DNA of 64,000 nt, from assembly GCA_041060555.1 (NCBI GenBank), contig JBEUDS010000002.1; one strand, written 5' to 3'. This document shows positions 15,134-24,373 of the stretch, piece after piece. Numbering within the stretch: position 1 is the first letter of the stretch; each line of letters begins with the position of its first letter. Origin of the DNA: CAUJIW01 sp963205175. GTDB lineage: Bacteria; Pseudomonadota; Alphaproteobacteria; Sphingomonadales; Sphingomonadaceae. The notes beneath the pieces were generated by a model. That model was not told where the DNA came from, searched no databases, and was given only the letters and a program-made list of their open reading frames with translations. A program made the position numbers and the translations under genes.

Positions 15134-16294
15134 ATGACCGTGTTGAGTGCCTATAACGACCTCGTTGCCCATGGCGAACTGAAGGCCGACCCCGAGCAGC
15201 AGGAAGCCGCCCGGCGGCTCAGCCGTCTGGCGGCGGAACTGGCGGCCTGGGAGCAGAAACCCGCCAGCGGCGGCTGGCTCGGCCGGCTGTTCGGCCGCGA
15301 GACCGCCGCGCCGGTGCCGCGCGGCGTCTATGTGTGGGGCGCGGTCGGGCGCGGCAAGTCGATGATCATGGACCTGTTCTTCGCCAACGCGCCGGTGGCG
15401 GCGAAGCGGCGGGTGCACTTCCATGAGTTCATGCTGGAGGTGCACGAGGCGATCCACCGCTTCCGCCAGACGGGCGAGGCGGAACGGCGCCAGCGCTACG
15501 GCCGGGCGGTGGGTGACGATCCGATGCCGCCGGTGGCCGGCGACATCGCCGCCGCGGCCCGCCTGCTGTGCTTCGACGAGATGCAGGTCACCGACGTCGC
15601 CGACGCCATGATCCTCGGCCGGCTGTTCACCGAGCTGTTCGCCCGTGGCGTGGTGGTGGTCACCACCTCCAACCGGCCGCCGCGCGATCTCTACAAGGAC
15701 GGCCTCAACCGTCAGCTGTTCCTGCCGTTCATCGATCTGCTCACCGCGACGCTGGACGTGATGACCCTGAACGGCCCCACCGACTACCGGCTGGAGCGGC
15801 TTGGCGGCATGCCGGTCTATTATGTGCCCAACGGCCCGGAGGCGACCGCCCGGCTGTCGGAAGCGTTCTTCCGCCTGACCGACTATCCGGTCGAGGACCG
15901 GGCGCATGTGCCCACCGAGACGCTGGATGTCCACGGCCGGTCGCTGTTCGTGCCCAAGTCGCTCAAGGGTGTGGCGGTGTTCTCGTTCAAGCGGCTGTGC
16001 GCCAATCCGCTGGGGGCGGCCGACTATATCGCCATCGCCCAGCATTACCACACCGTCATCATTGTCGGCATTCCCCGGCTGGGACCGGAAAAGCGCAACG
16101 AAGCCAAGAGGTTCGTCACGCTTGTCGACGCCTTGTACGAGTATAAGGTGAAGCTGCTGGCCGCCGCCGACGCGGCGCCGCAGGATCTCTACCCCGCCGG
16201 CGATGGCGCCTTCGAGTTCGAGCGCACCGTGTCGCGGCTGATGGAGATGCAATCGGCCGATTATCTGGCGCGCGGCCACGGCCTGGAGGCCTGA
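15134..16294 (+). CDS. zapE: Cell division protein ZapE (AFG1-like ATPase)
   Basis: A 386-residue P-loop ATPase. Walker A is GAVGRGKSMIMDLFF, starting near residue 68. Walker B and sensor regions are LLCFDEMQVTDVADAMILGR and VVTTSNRPPRDLYKDGLNR. The family, AFG1 in mitochondria, is linked to FtsZ-ring constriction in E. coli and to turnover of respiratory subunits in eukaryotes. The ATG at 15134 is chosen over an upstream GTG because AGGGG lies 8 nt before it. Length and motifs are normal. Confidence 0.94.
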   Translation: MTVLSAYNDLVAHGELKADPEQQEAARRLSRLAAELAAWEQKPASGGWLGRLFGRETAAPVPRGVYVWGAVGRGKSMIMDLFFANAPVAAKRRVHFHEFMLEVHEAIHRFRQTGEAERRQRYGRAVGDDPMPPVAGDIAAAARLLCFDEMQVTDVADAMILGRLFTELFARGVVVVTTSNRPPRDLYKDGLNRQLFLPFIDLLTATLDVMTLNGPTDYRLERLGGMPVYYVPNGPEATARLSEAFFRLTDYPVEDRAHVPTETLDVHGRSLFVPKSLKGVAVFSFKRLCANPLGAADYIAIAQHYHTVIIVGIPRLGPEKRNEAKRFVTLVDALYEYKVKLLAAADAAPQDLYPAGDGAFEFERTVSRLMEMQSADYLARGHGLEA

Positions 16295-16422
16295 GCGGCG
16301 TCCCGCGGGCGGCGCGGCCTGAGCGCCTGGCCGCGGCTGCCCGCCGTTCCCCTTTGTCTCCATCTGGTGGACGGTTTGTTCTCCCAACCGATTGCTGCAA
16401 GTGCGTTTAGATAATGTACACG

Positions 16423-16458
16423 CCTGTCCATCATTGATACTGGACAGGTCAGTCCAGT
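16423..16458. promoter_or_regulatory. Overlapping palindromes upstream of the efflux operon (probable TetR operator)
   Basis: Two inverted repeats overlap here. CCTGTCCA (16423-16430) pairs with TGGACAGG (16441-16448), and ACTGGAC (16439-16445) pairs with GTCCAGT (16452-16458), the latter a 20-bp element with a 6-nt centre. They lie about 50 bp before the adaptor start, where a repressor site is expected. The operon's own TetR gene is its third gene, so autorepression is likely (inference). Confidence 0.5.
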
Positions 16459-16508
16459 AACGGGTCCGTCGTCGCGGACCGGGGCGTGTCGGGCGTTGGA
16501 GAGACGGG

Positions 16509-17555
16509 ATGAAACAGAGGGTCAGGCGGTGGGCGTTGACGGCGCTGGTGGCGGCGGTCGCCATCTGGGGCGTGATCGAGGCGGTGCAGTGGTTCTCTGT
16601 CGGGCGCTACCTGGAATCGACCGACAACGCCTATGTCGAGGCGGAGATTGCCTACATCGCCCCCAAGGTCGAGGGCTATGTGCGGGCGGTGCCGGTACGC
16701 GACAACCAGCCGGTCCGGCGTGGCGATGTGCTGCTGGAGATCGAGGATATCGACTACCGCACCAAGGCGACCGAGGCGGAGGCCGTGGTCGCCCAGCGCG
16801 ATGCCATGGCCCAGGCCCTGGGGGCCTCGATCGAGGGGCAGAAGGAAAGCATCCGTGAAGCGGCGGCGGCGCTCGCCTCGGCGCGGGCCGAGCTGGAGGC
16901 GGCGGCGAAGGATCGTGATCGCTATGCGGACCTGGTGAAATCCAGGTGGGTATCGGCGCAGAAATTCGAGCAGGCCAAGTCGAGCGCCGAGCAGGCACGC
17001 GCCAAGGTGGCCGAGAAGGAGGCGGCGCTGGCCGCCGCCCGGCGCCAGCTCGACGCGCTGCTGGCGCAGCGGGACGCTGTGATCGCCTCCCGTCGCCAGT
17101 CGGCGGCGCAGATGGCCCAGAGCAAGGTCGATCTCGGCAACACCGTCGTGCGCGCGCCCGGCGATGGCGTGGTCGGCAACCGCACGGCGCGGGTCGGCCA
17201 GTATGTCAAGCCGGGCTCGGTGGTGATGGCGCTGGTGCCGCTGTCGGGGGTCTATGTCGTCGCCAACTACAAGGAAACCCAGGTCGAGCGGATGAAGGTG
17301 GGCCAGCCGGTGACGCTGGCGGTCGACTCCTTCCCCGGTGTCGAGGTGCATGGCCACATCGACAGCCTGGCGCCGGCCAGCGGCTCGCGCTTCTCGCTGC
17401 TGCCGCCGGAGAACGCCACCGGCAACTTCACCAAGATCGTCCAGCGACTGCCGGTCAAGGTGGTGCTCGACCAGCCGCTGCCCAAGGGGGTCCGCCTGGT
17501 GCCGGGCATGTCGGTGGAAGCGACCGTCGACACCCGCGGCTCCGCCCATGGCTGA
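16509..17555 (+). CDS. HlyD/EmrA-type membrane fusion protein
   Basis: A 348-residue adaptor with one N-terminal membrane helix (ALVAAVAIWGVIEAVQWF), a split lipoyl domain (AEIAYIAPKVEGYVRAV, and later VVRAPGDGVVGNRTARVG) and a long alpha-helical hairpin rich in Ala, Glu and Arg at about 90-200. The ESTDNAYVEAEI segment after the helix is the EmrA signature. It links the inner-membrane MFS pump encoded next to an outer-membrane channel, which is not in this window. The gene overlaps the pump gene by 8 bp. Confidence 0.88.
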   Translation: MKQRVRRWALTALVAAVAIWGVIEAVQWFSVGRYLESTDNAYVEAEIAYIAPKVEGYVRAVPVRDNQPVRRGDVLLEIEDIDYRTKATEAEAVVAQRDAMAQALGASIEGQKESIREAAAALASARAELEAAAKDRDRYADLVKSRWVSAQKFEQAKSSAEQARAKVAEKEAALAAARRQLDALLAQRDAVIASRRQSAAQMAQSKVDLGNTVVRAPGDGVVGNRTARVGQYVKPGSVVMALVPLSGVYVVANYKETQVERMKVGQPVTLAVDSFPGVEVHGHIDSLAPASGSRFSLLPPENATGNFTKIVQRLPVKVVLDQPLPKGVRLVPGMSVEATVDTRGSAHG

Positions 17556-19158
17556 GGCGGCGGCCCCGCCGGCGGGTGTCAGCGCGCCTTCGGTCAAGGA
17601 ACTGAAGCTCGACGCGCGCGGCCTGCCGGAACCCGGCGTCCTGCTGGGCTATTTCATGATGGTGTTCGGCATGTTCATGGCGGTGCTGGACATCCAGATC
17701 GTCGCCGCGTCGATCAACCAGATCCAGGCCGGGCTGGGCGCCAGTCCGGAGGAAGCCAGCTGGGTGCAGACGTCCTATCTGGTCGCCGAAGTGGTGATGA
17801 TTCCGCTGTCGGGCTTCCTGTCCCGCGCGCTGTCCACCCGCTGGCTGTTCGTGCTGTCGTCAGCCGGCTTCACGCTGGCCAGCGTCCTGTGCGCCACCGC
17901 GACGACGCTGGAGGAAATGGTTGTCTATCGCGCCTTGCAGGGCTTCATCGGCGGGGCGATGATCCCCATCGCCTTCGGCACCACCCTGCACCTGTTCGGA
18001 CGCAACCGCCAGGGCGGCATGATGGTGTTCGTGTCGATGGTCGTGACGCTGGCGCCGACCATCGGCCCGACGCTGGGCGGCTGGATCAGTGACACATTGA
18101 GCTGGCACTGGCTGTTCCTGGTCAATGTCATTCCCGGCATTCTCATCAGCATCGGTGTGTGGGCGCTGGTGGATGTCGACGAGCCGGACCTGTCGTTGCT
18201 CAGGCGCCTCGACGTCATCGGCCTGGTGGCGATGGCGGCGTTCCTCGCCAGCCTTGAGTATGTGCTGGAGGAGGGCGCCCGCGACCAGTGGTTCGAGGAT
18301 GATCTGATCGCCGGTCTGTCGCTGCTGTCGGCGATTGCCGGCCTGATATTCTTTTATCGCGCCTTCACCGCGCGCGAGCCGATCGTCAACCTGCGCGCCT
18401 TCGCCGATGGCAATTTCGTCGCCGGCACCCTGATTGGCGCGATGATGGGCGTCGGCCTTTACGGGCTGGTCTATCTCTATCCGCTGTATCTGTCGCGCAT
18501 CGCCGGTCTGTCGTCGGAGCAGATCGGCACCGTGCTGTCGGTGAGCGGGCTGGCGATGGTGCTGGCGGCGCCGCTGGCCAATCTCATCCGGGCGCACGTT
18601 GACGTGCGCGTGCTGGCCTGCATGGGCATGTCGATGATGGCGCTGTCGGCCTATCTCGGTGTCGGCATGACCGCCGAATGGCGCTTTAACGAGCTGTTCC
18701 TGCCCCAGGTGCTGCGCGGCGCCGGGCTGATGTTCTGCATGTCGTCGATCTCCATCGTCGCTTTCGCCACCTTGCCGATGAACCTTGTCAAGGATGCCTC
18801 GGGCCTGTTCACGCTGTGCCGCAACCTTGGCGGCGCCATGGGTCTGGCGATGATCAACACCATCCTGCAATGGCGCACCAGCCTGCACTGGTCACGCATG
18901 GTCGAGGCCGTCAATGCCGGCCGGGTGGAGACGGAAACCTGGCTGGCGCAGGCGCAGGCGCGGCTGGCCGAACTGGGCGTGCCCGACGCCACCGCCACGG
19001 CGAACCGGCAGCTGGGCGATCTGGTGATGCGCGAGGCGCTGGTGATGAGCTACGCCGACTGCCTGTGGGTGATGATGGTGATTTTCAGCATAGGCGCGAT
19101 CATGCCGCTGCTGATGCGCAAGGCGGGCTCCGCCTCTCCGGTGGGAGATGCCCATTGA
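17548..19158 (+). CDS. DHA2-family MFS drug exporter (EmrB-like)
   Basis: A 536-residue transporter with about 14 hydrophobic helices, typical of the DHA2 family. Motifs: MFMAVLDIQIVAASINQI in the first helix (motif D1), SWVQTSYLVAEVVMIPLSGF, and GPTLGGWISDTLSWHWLFLVN in the fifth helix (motif C of proton antiporters). It exports hydrophobic compounds in exchange for protons, working with the upstream EmrA-like adaptor. The chosen ATG (17548) overlaps the adaptor's end; the frame is open further upstream but that part reads as adaptor antisense-frame filler. The stop overlaps the TetR start. Confidence 0.9.
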   Translation: MAEAAAPPAGVSAPSVKELKLDARGLPEPGVLLGYFMMVFGMFMAVLDIQIVAASINQIQAGLGASPEEASWVQTSYLVAEVVMIPLSGFLSRALSTRWLFVLSSAGFTLASVLCATATTLEEMVVYRALQGFIGGAMIPIAFGTTLHLFGRNRQGGMMVFVSMVVTLAPTIGPTLGGWISDTLSWHWLFLVNVIPGILISIGVWALVDVDEPDLSLLRRLDVIGLVAMAAFLASLEYVLEEGARDQWFEDDLIAGLSLLSAIAGLIFFYRAFTAREPIVNLRAFADGNFVAGTLIGAMMGVGLYGLVYLYPLYLSRIAGLSSEQIGTVLSVSGLAMVLAAPLANLIRAHVDVRVLACMGMSMMALSAYLGVGMTAEWRFNELFLPQVLRGAGLMFCMSSISIVAFATLPMNLVKDASGLFTLCRNLGGAMGLAMINTILQWRTSLHWSRMVEAVNAGRVETETWLAQAQARLAELGVPDATATANRQLGDLVMREALVMSYADCLWVMMVIFSIGAIMPLLMRKAGSASPVGDAH

Positions 19159-19805
19159 CCCAGAAAGCGCGCAACGGACCCGGCCGTCCCGTTGACCTCG
19201 CCAAGCGCGAGGCGATTCTCGTCGCCGCCCGCCGGCTGATGCTGCAATATGGCGCCGGGGTGACACTGGACGCCGTGGCGCAGGAAGCCGGCGTATCGCG
19301 TCAGACCATCTACAACGCCTGGCCGAACAAGGAGCAGCTGCTGGCCGCGGTGATGAACAGGGCGGTTGACGAGATCATGCGGCCGCTGGCCGAGGCCAGT
19401 GCCGCCGACAGCGTGGAACTGACGCTGACCAGGGTGGCGGAGAAATATTTCCAGACCATCATCACCGCCGATGGCCTGAAGCTGCTGCGCCTGATGCTGA
19501 CCGGCCGCAGCGGCGAGGCCAGCAGTTTCTACGCCAACGGCCCCGGCCGCAGCCAGGTGCGGCTGGCCGACTATCTCGCCATGCAGGCGGCACGCGGCCT
19601 GCTCGCCATCCACGATCCCGGCATGGCCGCCGAACATTTCTTCGGGATGCTGAAGGGCAACCATCATCTGCGGTCGCTGATCAGCGGTCAGGCCGAACTG
19701 GATGCGGCAGGGCAACAACGGTGGATCACGGCCACGGTGGCGGCCTTCCTGCGCGCCTATGATCCGGGCGCGGCCAGCGCGCCCGATCAGGCCACGGCAC
19801 CCTGA
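19155..19805 (+). CDS. TetR/AcrR family transcriptional regulator
   Basis: A 216-residue regulator. The N-terminal helix-turn-helix reads AGVSRQTIYNAWPNKEQLL, preceded by AREAILVAARRLM-like helix residues, and the C-terminal ligand domain ends WITATVAAFLRAYDPG. No ATG fits; the start is the TTG at 19155 in the sequence TTGA, which also forms the stop of the pump gene, with GGGAG upstream. It is thus translated by coupling as the third gene of the efflux operon and probably represses it through the palindromes near 16423-16458. Confidence 0.88.
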   Translation: MTQKARNGPGRPVDLAKREAILVAARRLMLQYGAGVTLDAVAQEAGVSRQTIYNAWPNKEQLLAAVMNRAVDEIMRPLAEASAADSVELTLTRVAEKYFQTIITADGLKLLRLMLTGRSGEASSFYANGPGRSQVRLADYLAMQAARGLLAIHDPGMAAEHFFGMLKGNHHLRSLISGQAELDAAGQQRWITATVAAFLRAYDPGAASAPDQATAP

Positions 19806-19862
19806 CGCGACGAATGGGTGAACCTCCGGCCCGAATCGGCTAAGAGCGGTTCCGGAAGAGGA

Positions 19863-21950
19863 ATGTGCGGCGTGGGCGCCATCACCACCGAACAGGCTTA
19901 CCGGAACTACGTCCAGCGCGCGGCGACAGCCGAACGGCGGGGCCAGGTGGGCGAGGCCATTCAGGCGCTGGAGGTGGCGGTCGCGCTGGATGCCGACCGC
20001 CCCGAGGCCTGGCGCCGGCTGTCGCGCCTGCTCGCCCGCGACCCCCACCGTCACGATGAGGCGGAGGCGGCCCGCCGCCATGCCGAGCACCTCGACGCGG
20101 ATACGGCGGCGGATTCGCTGTTCGTCGCCGCCGACACCGCGATTACGGGTATGCCACCCCAGGCGGGCGGTGCGACGCTCCTGGCCTACGAGCAGGCGGA
20201 CGCCACCCGGCTGGAGCAGTCGGGTCGCCATGCCGAGGCGGTCGCGGTGTGGCGCCACATCACCGAAAGCCATCCCGATGACGCGGCCGCCTGGACTCAT
20301 CTGGGCCGGGTACTGGCCGATCATCTGGAGGATCACGCGGCGGCGGAACAGGCGTTGCGGCGAGCGGTGGCGCTTGACGATCATGATGAAGTGGCGCTGG
20401 CCTATCTTGGCCGGGTGCTGCTGGATCAGGACGGCGATCTCGACGAGGCGCTGACGTGGCTCGATCGGGCGCTGGCGCTCGATCACGATTACGCGGCGGC
20501 CTGGGCGTGGAAGGCGCGCCTGCTGCATGTACGCGGCGAGCGGCTCGACGAGGCGGAGGCGGCCTACCGACGGGCAGTGACACTGTCACCGGAATATCCA
20601 TGGGCATGGAGCCAGCTTGGCCAGCTCTACCATGACCTGCTGGCTCGCCCGGCCGACGCCGAGGACGCCTACCGCCGCGCGGTCGCCCAGAACCCTGATT
20701 ATGCCTGGGCCTGGGGCCAGCTCGGCCAGCTGCTCGGCGATGAGCTGGACCGTCCGCGCGAAGCGGAGGCGGCGCTGCGCCGCGCGCTGGAGATCGACGC
20801 CGAGGATCCGTGGGACTGGGCGCAGCTGGGCGATCTGCTGGCCCGGCAGGAGGGTCGGGCGGCCGAGGCCGAGGCCGCCTTCCGCAGGTCGCTTGCCATT
20901 GATCCGGCGTACGCCTGGGCCCATGCGCATCTGGCCCGCCTGCTCTCGGATGATCCCGACAGGCTGGACGAGGCGGAAGCCGCGTACATGGCGGCGCTGG
21001 CCAGCCAGCCCGATTATGTCTGGGTGCAGGGCCAGCTGGCGCAACTGCGGCACCTGCAGCTCAACAGAATCCCCGAGGCCGAGGCCGGCTATCGTCTGGT
21101 GCTGGAGGCGGAGCCGGAGAATGCGTGGGCGTGGGCGCAACTTGGCCACCTGCTGCTGTTCCTGCTCGGGCGGGTCGAGGACGCGATCATCGCCTTCGAG
21201 ACCGCGGTCGGGCTTGATCCGGAGTATGAGTGGGCGTGGGCCAATCTCGGGCAGGCGCTGCACGAATATCGTCAGGACACCGTGGCGGCCGAACAAGCCT
21301 ATCGTCGGGCCCTGGCGCTGTCGACCGACCAGCCCTGGAACTGGGCGCAGCTCGGCGCGCTGCTGTCGTTGCAGGGCGGCCCGGCGCAGGTGGTGGAGGC
21401 CGAGGCGTGCCTGCGCGAGGCGGTGCGTCTCGACCCCGGGCATCGCTGGGCGTGGAGCGAACTGGGACGGCTGCTGAGCGGGGTCGAGGGTCGTGCAGGG
21501 GACGCCGAGACCGCGTTTCGTCAGGCGCTGGCGCTGGAGCCGTCGCACGCCTGGAGCCGGGCGCATCTCGGCATCCTGCTGGGGCGCGAGCCGGCCCGGC
21601 GGGAAGAGGCCGAGGCGGTCTTGCGCGAGGCGATGGCGCTTGATCCCGATGCCGGGTGGATGTGGCGGGAACTGGCGACGCTGTGCCTGCATGACGTCAC
21701 CCGCGCCGACGAGGCGGTCAGTGCCCTGCGCCAGGCGCTCGCCATCGACCCCGATGACCATGCGATCTGGCATCAGCTGGGCGAAGTCCTCGAACAGCGG
21801 CTGGACGACCCGCAAGGCGCGCTGGCGGCCTATGAACAGGCGCAGGCGCTCGACCCTGGCTGCCCGACCATCGCCGGGGACATCGGACGGGTTCGGGCGC
21901 GACGCGGGCTGGGGCGGCTGTTGCCGCGGTTCCGCCGCCGGCGTGACTGA
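19863..21950 (+). CDS. Tryptophan-rich tetratricopeptide-repeat protein
   Basis: A 695-residue protein made almost entirely of about 16-17 TPR-like units, with no signal peptide, membrane helix or enzymatic domain. Each unit has the form WAWxQLGxLL, a variable loop, then EAEAAYRRALALDP. The spacing is mostly 35-37 residues rather than 34, and the helix A Trp-Ala-Trp is strikingly regular from about residue 210 to 560. It should form a superhelical scaffold for protein binding. I chose the ATG at 19863 (MCGVGAITTEQAY) after GGAAGAGGA; a GTG at 19818 is the alternative. It follows the TetR gene by 57 bp. Confidence 0.85.
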   Translation: MCGVGAITTEQAYRNYVQRAATAERRGQVGEAIQALEVAVALDADRPEAWRRLSRLLARDPHRHDEAEAARRHAEHLDADTAADSLFVAADTAITGMPPQAGGATLLAYEQADATRLEQSGRHAEAVAVWRHITESHPDDAAAWTHLGRVLADHLEDHAAAEQALRRAVALDDHDEVALAYLGRVLLDQDGDLDEALTWLDRALALDHDYAAAWAWKARLLHVRGERLDEAEAAYRRAVTLSPEYPWAWSQLGQLYHDLLARPADAEDAYRRAVAQNPDYAWAWGQLGQLLGDELDRPREAEAALRRALEIDAEDPWDWAQLGDLLARQEGRAAEAEAAFRRSLAIDPAYAWAHAHLARLLSDDPDRLDEAEAAYMAALASQPDYVWVQGQLAQLRHLQLNRIPEAEAGYRLVLEAEPENAWAWAQLGHLLLFLLGRVEDAIIAFETAVGLDPEYEWAWANLGQALHEYRQDTVAAEQAYRRALALSTDQPWNWAQLGALLSLQGGPAQVVEAEACLREAVRLDPGHRWAWSELGRLLSGVEGRAGDAETAFRQALALEPSHAWSRAHLGILLGREPARREEAEAVLREAMALDPDAGWMWRELATLCLHDVTRADEAVSALRQALAIDPDDHAIWHQLGEVLEQRLDDPQGALAAYEQAQALDPGCPTIAGDIGRVRARRGLGRLLPRFRRRRD

Positions 21951-21964
21951 CCGGCGCCGCCCCC

Positions 21965-22624
21965 TCAGGGGACGAACGCCCAGTACAGGCCGCCGAACAG
22001 CATCAGACTGATCGCCGTCAGCCGCAGGCTGGTGGCCTTGCGCAGGCGCAGGGCGAAGAACAGCGCGTAACCGACCATCGACAGGATCAGGATGAGGATG
22101 GCGATAACGTCGATCAGCCGCTTCCAGACGCCGCCGGTGTTCTTGCCCTTGTGCAAGTCATGCAGCACGGTGACGACGGTGGCGCGCTGACGGCTGATTT
22201 CCGCCTCGCCGGTGGCGAGATCGATGAACACATCGGTGCTGCCGCTGGCGCCCTCGAAACGCAGCATGGCGTCCGTGTCGATCACCTCGCCACTCCTGTA
22301 GGCGCCGCGCACGGCGGTGGCATCGCTGACTGCGGCGGCCAGCGCCGTAGCGGGGTCTGTCGCCGCCAGCGCCCGTGTCAGCGTCGCGGCGTCCAGTGTC
22401 AGCGTGGATTCCCGCGCCGCCGGCTTGTCGCCTTGCAACCAGTCGGGATGGTTGAGCAGCAGGCCGGTGGCGGCAAAGAAGATCAGCGCGATGAAGGCGA
22501 AGGCCGACAGATAGCCGTGCCAGACCCGGCATTCATGGTAGAACTGGTTCTTCAGCTGGTTCACGGCCTTGCGTCGCGCGGCCTCGTCGGTCGCGCGGCG
22601 GACGGCCAGCAGAGCGCGGATCAT
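21965..22624 (-). CDS. PepSY-associated membrane protein
   Basis: A 219-residue membrane protein. A basic N terminus is followed by a helix (LSAFAFIALIFFAATGLLLN) and then HPDWLQ, the usual PepSY_TM start. A periplasmic PepSY-like domain comes next, with DVFIDLATGEAEISRQRAT, then HDLHKGK and two more helices (VIAILILILSMVGYALFF and a C-terminal one). The family occurs with extracytoplasmic flavin transfer and iron-reduction systems. The ATG overlaps the stop of the upstream ApbE-DUF2271 gene (ATGA), so the two are one operon. Confidence 0.82.
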   Translation of the reverse strand: MIRALLAVRRATDEAARRKAVNQLKNQFYHECRVWHGYLSAFAFIALIFFAATGLLLNHPDWLQGDKPAARESTLTLDAATLTRALAATDPATALAAAVSDATAVRGAYRSGEVIDTDAMLRFEGASGSTDVFIDLATGEAEISRQRATVVTVLHDLHKGKNTGGVWKRLIDVIAILILILSMVGYALFFALRLRKATSLRLTAISLMLFGGLYWAFVP

Positions 22625-24138
22625 TTGCGTTTGCCGTAATTGAGCTGCACCCGGCCGATCTCGTCGCGTGGCGGCAGTGCCTGGGCACCGACGGCCTTGC
22701 CGAGGTCGAGCGGCGCGCTTTGATAGGCATGACCGCCATGTTCCCGCGCGGCCTCGATATGCACGGTGTAACGTCCCTGGGGCACCGGCTTGCCGGCGTC
22801 GTCCCTGCCGTCCCAGACCACGGAATAACGTCCTGACGCCCGACTCGGCTTGGCGACCGTCGCCACGATCTCGGGCGTCTTGCGGCCGAAACGGCGCCAC
22901 CAGACGTAATTTTCCTCGATCCATCGCGGGCTGTCGCCGAGCAGCATCAGGGTGCGGACCAGCTGCCGGTTCTCGTCGGTGATCCACACCGCCATGTAGG
23001 GCGCCCGGTAGGGATTGGCGGCGATGGCCGGAATTTCATAGTCGATGGTGACGGCGAAGCCGGCCGGCCATGGCGCGCCGGCGATAATGTCGGCGTCGTT
23101 CGCGGTCACCGGCGTGGCCTGGGCGTAGTGCGCCCAGTTGGCCGAGGTGACGCGGCGGCCGTCGCTGTCGACGAACAGCGCGGCGATGGTGTCGAGCGAG
23201 TCGGCGTAGGCCAGCGCGTCGGCCGGGGTCATGGTCGAGAAAATGGTGGCGAGCGCGTCCGCTTCCGTCGCGGTCGGCGCGATCACGGTGGCGCTGACCA
23301 GCGTTTCCACCGGCCAGCCGGTGCGGGGATCGAGCGTGTGGGCGTAGGCCGCGCCGGCCACCACGACGTCGCGGGCCAGCCGGCCGGAGGTGGCGATGGC
23401 GCGATCGGCGAGCGCGACGGTTGCCATTGGCGCGGCGTTGTCGGCGGGGCAGGCGGGGTCGGCGACGCCGACCCGCCACGGCATGCCGCCCGGCCCCTGG
23501 CCCCAGCAGCGGATGTCACCGCCGATGTCGATCATCAGGCCGGCCAGCGTCGGCGCGGCGCGGCGGGCGGCGGCGAGCGCCGAGTCGATGATGTGGCCCT
23601 TGGCCAGCGCGTCGACGTCGAAACGCACCTCGGCGGGCCGTATGATCAGCCCGGTGGCGGAATCGAGCAGCGGCGCTGCGTCATCCAGCGCGGCCGCGCG
23701 GGCGGCGAGGTCGGCGCGATCCGGCAGCACGCCGGTGACGGCGGCGGCGCGCCAGTCGGCGATCAGCCCGCCCACACGGGCGCTGAACCGGCCGTCACTG
23801 TCCCAGTGCCAGCGTTCGCAGGCGGCGATGACGGCGAACAGGTCGGCGGACGCGCAGTGGCTGGCGCTGGCGTTGAGGCGGGCCAGTTCGCTGTCGCCCC
23901 GCCAGCCGCTCAGCACGGCATCAAGGCGGGCGATGTCGGCGAGGATCGCGGCCATGGCGATGCGGGCGGTCGCCTGATCGTCGCTGAGCGCCACCACGTC
24001 GAGCGAAGTGCCCAGCACATGGTCGGCATGGAAGCCGAACGGGCGGGCCTGTGTGGCCGGCGCGGCCACGGCGGCCATCGCCACGGCCGCCGCGCCGAGC
24101 AGCAGGCGAGGCAGGGAGGGGGCAGTGAACGGACGCAT
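22621..24138 (-). CDS. FAD:protein FMN transferase (ApbE) fused to a DUF2271 domain
   Basis: A 505-residue exported protein. After a signal peptide (ending near ATQARP), residues ~35-320 form an ApbE domain. It shows FDVDALAKGHIIDSAL (the Asp-Ala-Lys-Gly core), MIDIGGDIRCWG, and AYAHTLDPRTGWPVE with a later EADALAT, as in the Mg-dependent flavin transferases. Residues ~355-505 are a DUF2271 domain (VTIDYEIPAIAANPYRAP, WWRRFGRK, GRYSVVWDGRDDAGKPVP). ApbE attaches FMN to Thr or Ser of exported redox proteins. No FMN-binding target domain is encoded here, but a PepSY membrane protein follows at once. An AT-rich upstream zone at 24270-24295 may hold the promoter. Confidence 0.88.
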   Translation of the reverse strand: MRPFTAPSLPRLLLGAAAVAMAAVAAPATQARPFGFHADHVLGTSLDVVALSDDQATARIAMAAILADIARLDAVLSGWRGDSELARLNASASHCASADLFAVIAACERWHWDSDGRFSARVGGLIADWRAAAVTGVLPDRADLAARAAALDDAAPLLDSATGLIIRPAEVRFDVDALAKGHIIDSALAAARRAAPTLAGLMIDIGGDIRCWGQGPGGMPWRVGVADPACPADNAAPMATVALADRAIATSGRLARDVVVAGAAYAHTLDPRTGWPVETLVSATVIAPTATEADALATIFSTMTPADALAYADSLDTIAALFVDSDGRRVTSANWAHYAQATPVTANDADIIAGAPWPAGFAVTIDYEIPAIAANPYRAPYMAVWITDENRQLVRTLMLLGDSPRWIEENYVWWRRFGRKTPEIVATVAKPSRASGRYSVVWDGRDDAGKPVPQGRYTVHIEAAREHGGHAYQSAPLDLGKAVGAQALPPRDEIGRVQLNYGKRK

Positions 24139-24373
24139 GACGACTCTCACAAGGCGGATTTCACAGCGGTCGATGTGGGCCCGTCCGGGCGAGCCGGCGG
24201 CGCAGGACGGGCCCACACCGGACTCGACGGACCGAATGGCGGTGACCATATCGACGGCCCGCCTCTGTTGCAACTAATAATGTGTATTAATACCAGGATG
24301 AGGGCGGGTCGCTCAGGCCAGGGTGGAGGTGATGACACGCGGCACCGGCGCCGATTTTACCGCCGGTTGGGGC

